NCBI GenBank assembly: GCA_031262845.1
Contig: JAISGZ010000142.1
Location: 1 to 7,592, forward strand
Direction: 5' to 3'
Length of the DNA: 7,592 nt
From: Propionibacteriaceae bacterium
GTDB taxonomy: Bacteria > Actinomycetota > Actinomycetes > Propionibacteriales > Propionibacteriaceae
Shown here: piece by piece, positions 5,575 to 7,592 of the stretch
How the letters are laid out: each line of letters opens with the position of its first letter
How positions within the stretch are numbered: position 1 is the first letter of the stretch
Made by a program: the position numbers and the translations under genes
Notes under the pieces: generated by a model
Databases searched by the model: none
Seen by the model: only the letters and a program-made list of their open reading frames with translations
What the model was told of the DNA's origin: nothing

Positions 5575-7592
5575 TCACCAGCCATGGAGAAAACGCCGTG
5601 ATTGTTCTTCGGCCGACTGTTCTGAGACCGCCTGGTAGCCGTCCAAGGGCAATACCCGTTGATGGATAGCGTCGATGATCGTGCTGACCTGAGGGAAGTG
5701 ATCGGGGGCAATGTCCGGAGTCGCGATGATGTGATGACGGGCTCCCAACACCACCGGGGCGGCGTCGAGGACGTCGAAGTTCACCTCGGCCACCGTGGTC
5801 GCCAGATTGTGGAGGTAACTCCCCCGCTCGTTCTCGTCGCCGACCAAGACCAGCCGGCCGGTCTGCCGGACCGAGGCGATGATCGGTTCGAGATTGATCG
5901 GGTTGAGATAGCGCAGATCGATGACCTCAGCGGCCACCTGATGATGCTCCTGCAACTGATCGGCCGCAGCCAAAGCCCGGTAGAGCGCCGGGCCAACAGT
6001 CACGATCGTCAGATCGGAACCTTCCCGTCGCACCGCCGGCTCGCCCTCGGGCGTTTCGTAATACCCGATCGGCACGCCACCGGGCTCGAATTCCTCACCC
6101 CGGTCGTACAACTCCTGAGCTTCCACGAACAGCACCGGATCCGACCCGGCCAAAGCCAGATTGAGCATGCCCTTGGCGTCGGTCGGGGTCGCCGGATAAT
6201 AGATTTTCAGCCCTGGCACGCGGGCCGCCAGACCCGACCAATCGGCGGCGTGGCCTGACCACTGCTGCCCGACTGTGCAGCGGATCACAAGTGGCACCGA
6301 CAGGTGGCCGCCGGACAGCGCCCGCCAACTGGCGACTTGGTTCATCAGCTCATCGCCGGCCCGGCCCATGAGATCGGCGTACATGACTTCGACCAGGGCT
6401 CGGCCACCGGCCATGGCGTAACCGGCGCCGGCCCCGACGGCCGCCGCCTCAGCCACCGGCAGATTGAACAACCGCGGGTAGGGCACCAATTCGGTCAGTC
6501 CCCGGTAGACGGCGAAAGCACCCCCCCAGTCACGGTTTTCCGGACCCCAGGCGGCCAGCGTCGGGTCAGCCGAAAAACGATGCGCGATGGCTTCGAACAA
6601 GCCGTCCCGCAACTGGTAGAGCTTGAGTTTGGAGACTGGCTGGCCGTCTTCGTCGAGAGCCTGGCGGCGCTTACCGGCGATGGCCTTGACCCGGCTGTTG
6701 TCATTCAGGGGCTGCAACAGGTCGGGTTTGCGTTGCAGATCCAAGGAATCAACCCGCTGGTGGGCGAACGTCACCGTTTCGATCAAGTGCTGATCGGCCC
6801 GAGGAGAGGCCTCGTCATCGACCGCCCGGCGAACCACCTTGGCCAAGCGTTCACGCAGCCGCTGCCGGACGTCATCGATGGCGGCTTGGGTGGTGATGGC
6901 ATGGCGGATCAGCAGATCGGAGTAGGAGCCGATCGGATCGACCGCCTGCCAAGCTTCGAGTTCAGCCTCACTGCGATAGCTCGAATCATCGGCCGGCCAG
7001 TGACCCGACAAGCGGTAGGTGACGATGTCCAACAGCGCCGGCCCGGACCCGTCTTCGAGCAGCGACCGCTTACGTCGAAGGGCGTTGGCGACGGCCAAGG
7101 GGTTGTAGCCGTCGATCCGTTCGGCGTGCATCGCCTCCGAACCGACCCCGGCGCCGAACCGGGCCAAGACGTCGAGCCCCGTCGTCTCACCCGAGGTCTG
7201 GCTGCCCATCCCGTAAAAATTGTTGAAGAAGGTGAACAGCAGCGGTGGCCGACCACCGGCTGACGGTGGCCAGAGTGACTGATATTGCTCCATCGCAGCG
7301 ACAGTCACGGCTTCCCAGACCGGACCAGCGGCAACCGCCGAATCGCCAAGATTAGCCACCACCAGGCCTGGCCGATGATTGATCCGTTTAAACAAGGCCG
7401 CGCCCAAAGCCATGGGCGCCTGAGCACCGACCTGGGTGTTATTGGGCATCGAACCGAACGGTGGGAAGAAAGCCCGGGCCGAACCGGCGAGTCCGCTGTT
7501 GAAACCAGCCCGGCGGCCAAAGGCTTCGGCCGCCAACCCGAAGAGGACAAAATTCTCGGCCAATTCCTCGGCTGAATCGAAGCCGATGGCCT
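5575..7592 (-). CDS. Fused alpha+beta E1 subunit of a 2-oxoacid dehydrogenase (thiamine diphosphate enzyme), N-terminus outside the window
   Basis: E1 enzymes decarboxylate a 2-oxoacid with thiamine diphosphate and hand the acyl group to the lipoyl arm of E2. The frame is open to the right edge (AIGFDSAEEL precedes the internal TTG at 7563), so ~672 residues are visible and perhaps 80 or more are missing. Numbered from 7563, the alpha half carries the Mg/ThDP motif GDS...NN (Asp74, Asn114/115), AERIDGYNP (~147-155) and RLSGHWPADDSSYRS (His188). A helical linker (~225-310) leads to the beta half, with WGGAFAVYRGL, the conserved Glu372 in LPVAEAAAVG, VEVMYADL, PLVIRCTVG, the active-site-region His438 (GHAAD, where many E1 beta chains have GHSQ), PGLKIYYPATPTDAKG, and a transketolase C-terminal domain (~515-635). 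Catalytic residues look intact. The substrate (pyruvate, branched-chain or other) cannot be told, and no E2 or E3 gene is in view. The same strand as mtrA, but 133 bases away, suggests a separate unit. Confidence 0.9.
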   Translation of the reverse strand, partial: AIGFDSAEELAENFVLFGLAAEAFGRRAGFNSGLAGSARAFFPPFGSMPNNTQVGAQAPMALGAALFKRINHRPGLVVANLGDSAVAAGPVWEAVTVAAMEQYQSLWPPSAGGRPPLLFTFFNNFYGMGSQTSGETTGLDVLARFGAGVGSEAMHAERIDGYNPLAVANALRRKRSLLEDGSGPALLDIVTYRLSGHWPADDSSYRSEAELEAWQAVDPIGSYSDLLIRHAITTQAAIDDVRQRLRERLAKVVRRAVDDEASPRADQHLIETVTFAHQRVDSLDLQRKPDLLQPLNDNSRVKAIAGKRRQALDEDGQPVSKLKLYQLRDGLFEAIAHRFSADPTLAAWGPENRDWGGAFAVYRGLTELVPYPRLFNLPVAEAAAVGAGAGYAMAGGRALVEVMYADLMGRAGDELMNQVASWRALSGGHLSVPLVIRCTVGQQWSGHAADWSGLAARVPGLKIYYPATPTDAKGMLNLALAGSDPVLFVEAQELYDRGEEFEPGGVPIGYYETPEGEPAVRREGSDLTIVTVGPALYRALAAADQLQEHHQVAAEVIDLRYLNPINLEPIIASVRQTGRLVLVGDENERGSYLHNLATTVAEVNFDVLDAAPVVLGARHHIIATPDIAPDHFPQVSTIIDAIHQRVLPLDGYQAVSEQSAEEQSRRFLHGW

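Noticed and set aside
6304..7263. Long + strand open frame of 319 codons opposite the E1 gene
   Set aside because: It is antisense to a gene with clear E1 motifs along its whole length, its product shows no recognisable domain, and long antisense frames are common in GC-rich genes with strong codon bias.
7561..7563. TTG at 7563 as the true start of the E1 gene
   Set aside because: The frame stays open to the window edge with family-like residues, and the N-terminal part of an E1 alpha domain is missing, so the real start lies outside.

Overview
The window comes from a GC-rich actinobacterium (Actinomycetota). This rests on an intact mtrA-mtrB-lpqB operon, which is a hallmark of that phylum. 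MtrA carries family-typical receiver and winged-helix motifs, and LpqB is a lipoprotein with a GerMN-like domain followed by a propeller-like region. I cannot place it below phylum. Every base except two short gaps is coding, and there are no RNA genes, mobile elements or CRISPR arrays.

Layout, left to right. The left edge holds the 3' end of secA on the + strand: the end of the helical scaffold plus a long, disordered, basic-ended tail. An 87-base gap contains an inverted pair of DnaA-box-like 9-mers. A ComF-family phosphoribosyltransferase gene follows on the + strand. Its last 79 bases run tail-to-tail into the end of lpqB on the - strand. Reading on the - strand from right to left, mtrA (response regulator), mtrB (sensor kinase) and lpqB (lipoprotein) form a tight operon joined by two 4-base stop/start overlaps (GTGA and ATGA). 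Upstream of mtrA, after 133 non-coding bases, lies the 3' part of a fused alpha+beta E1 subunit of a 2-oxoacid dehydrogenase, also on the - strand and cut by the right edge.

How the genes work together. MtrB senses an envelope signal and phosphorylates MtrA, a DNA-binding regulator of cell-wall and division genes. LpqB is known in mycobacteria to interact with the outer part of MtrB and tune signalling. SecA drives export of proteins, including lipoproteins such as LpqB. The ComF-like protein and the E1 enzyme have no evident functional link to the two-component system.

No clearly novel system is visible. The points most worth a second look are the convergent comF/lpqB overlap, which coincides with a non-family C-terminal extension of ComF; the rearranged secA/comF neighbourhood compared with the mycobacterial order; the single-chain E1 alpha-beta fusion next to mtrA; and the DnaA-box-like inverted repeat between secA and comF.
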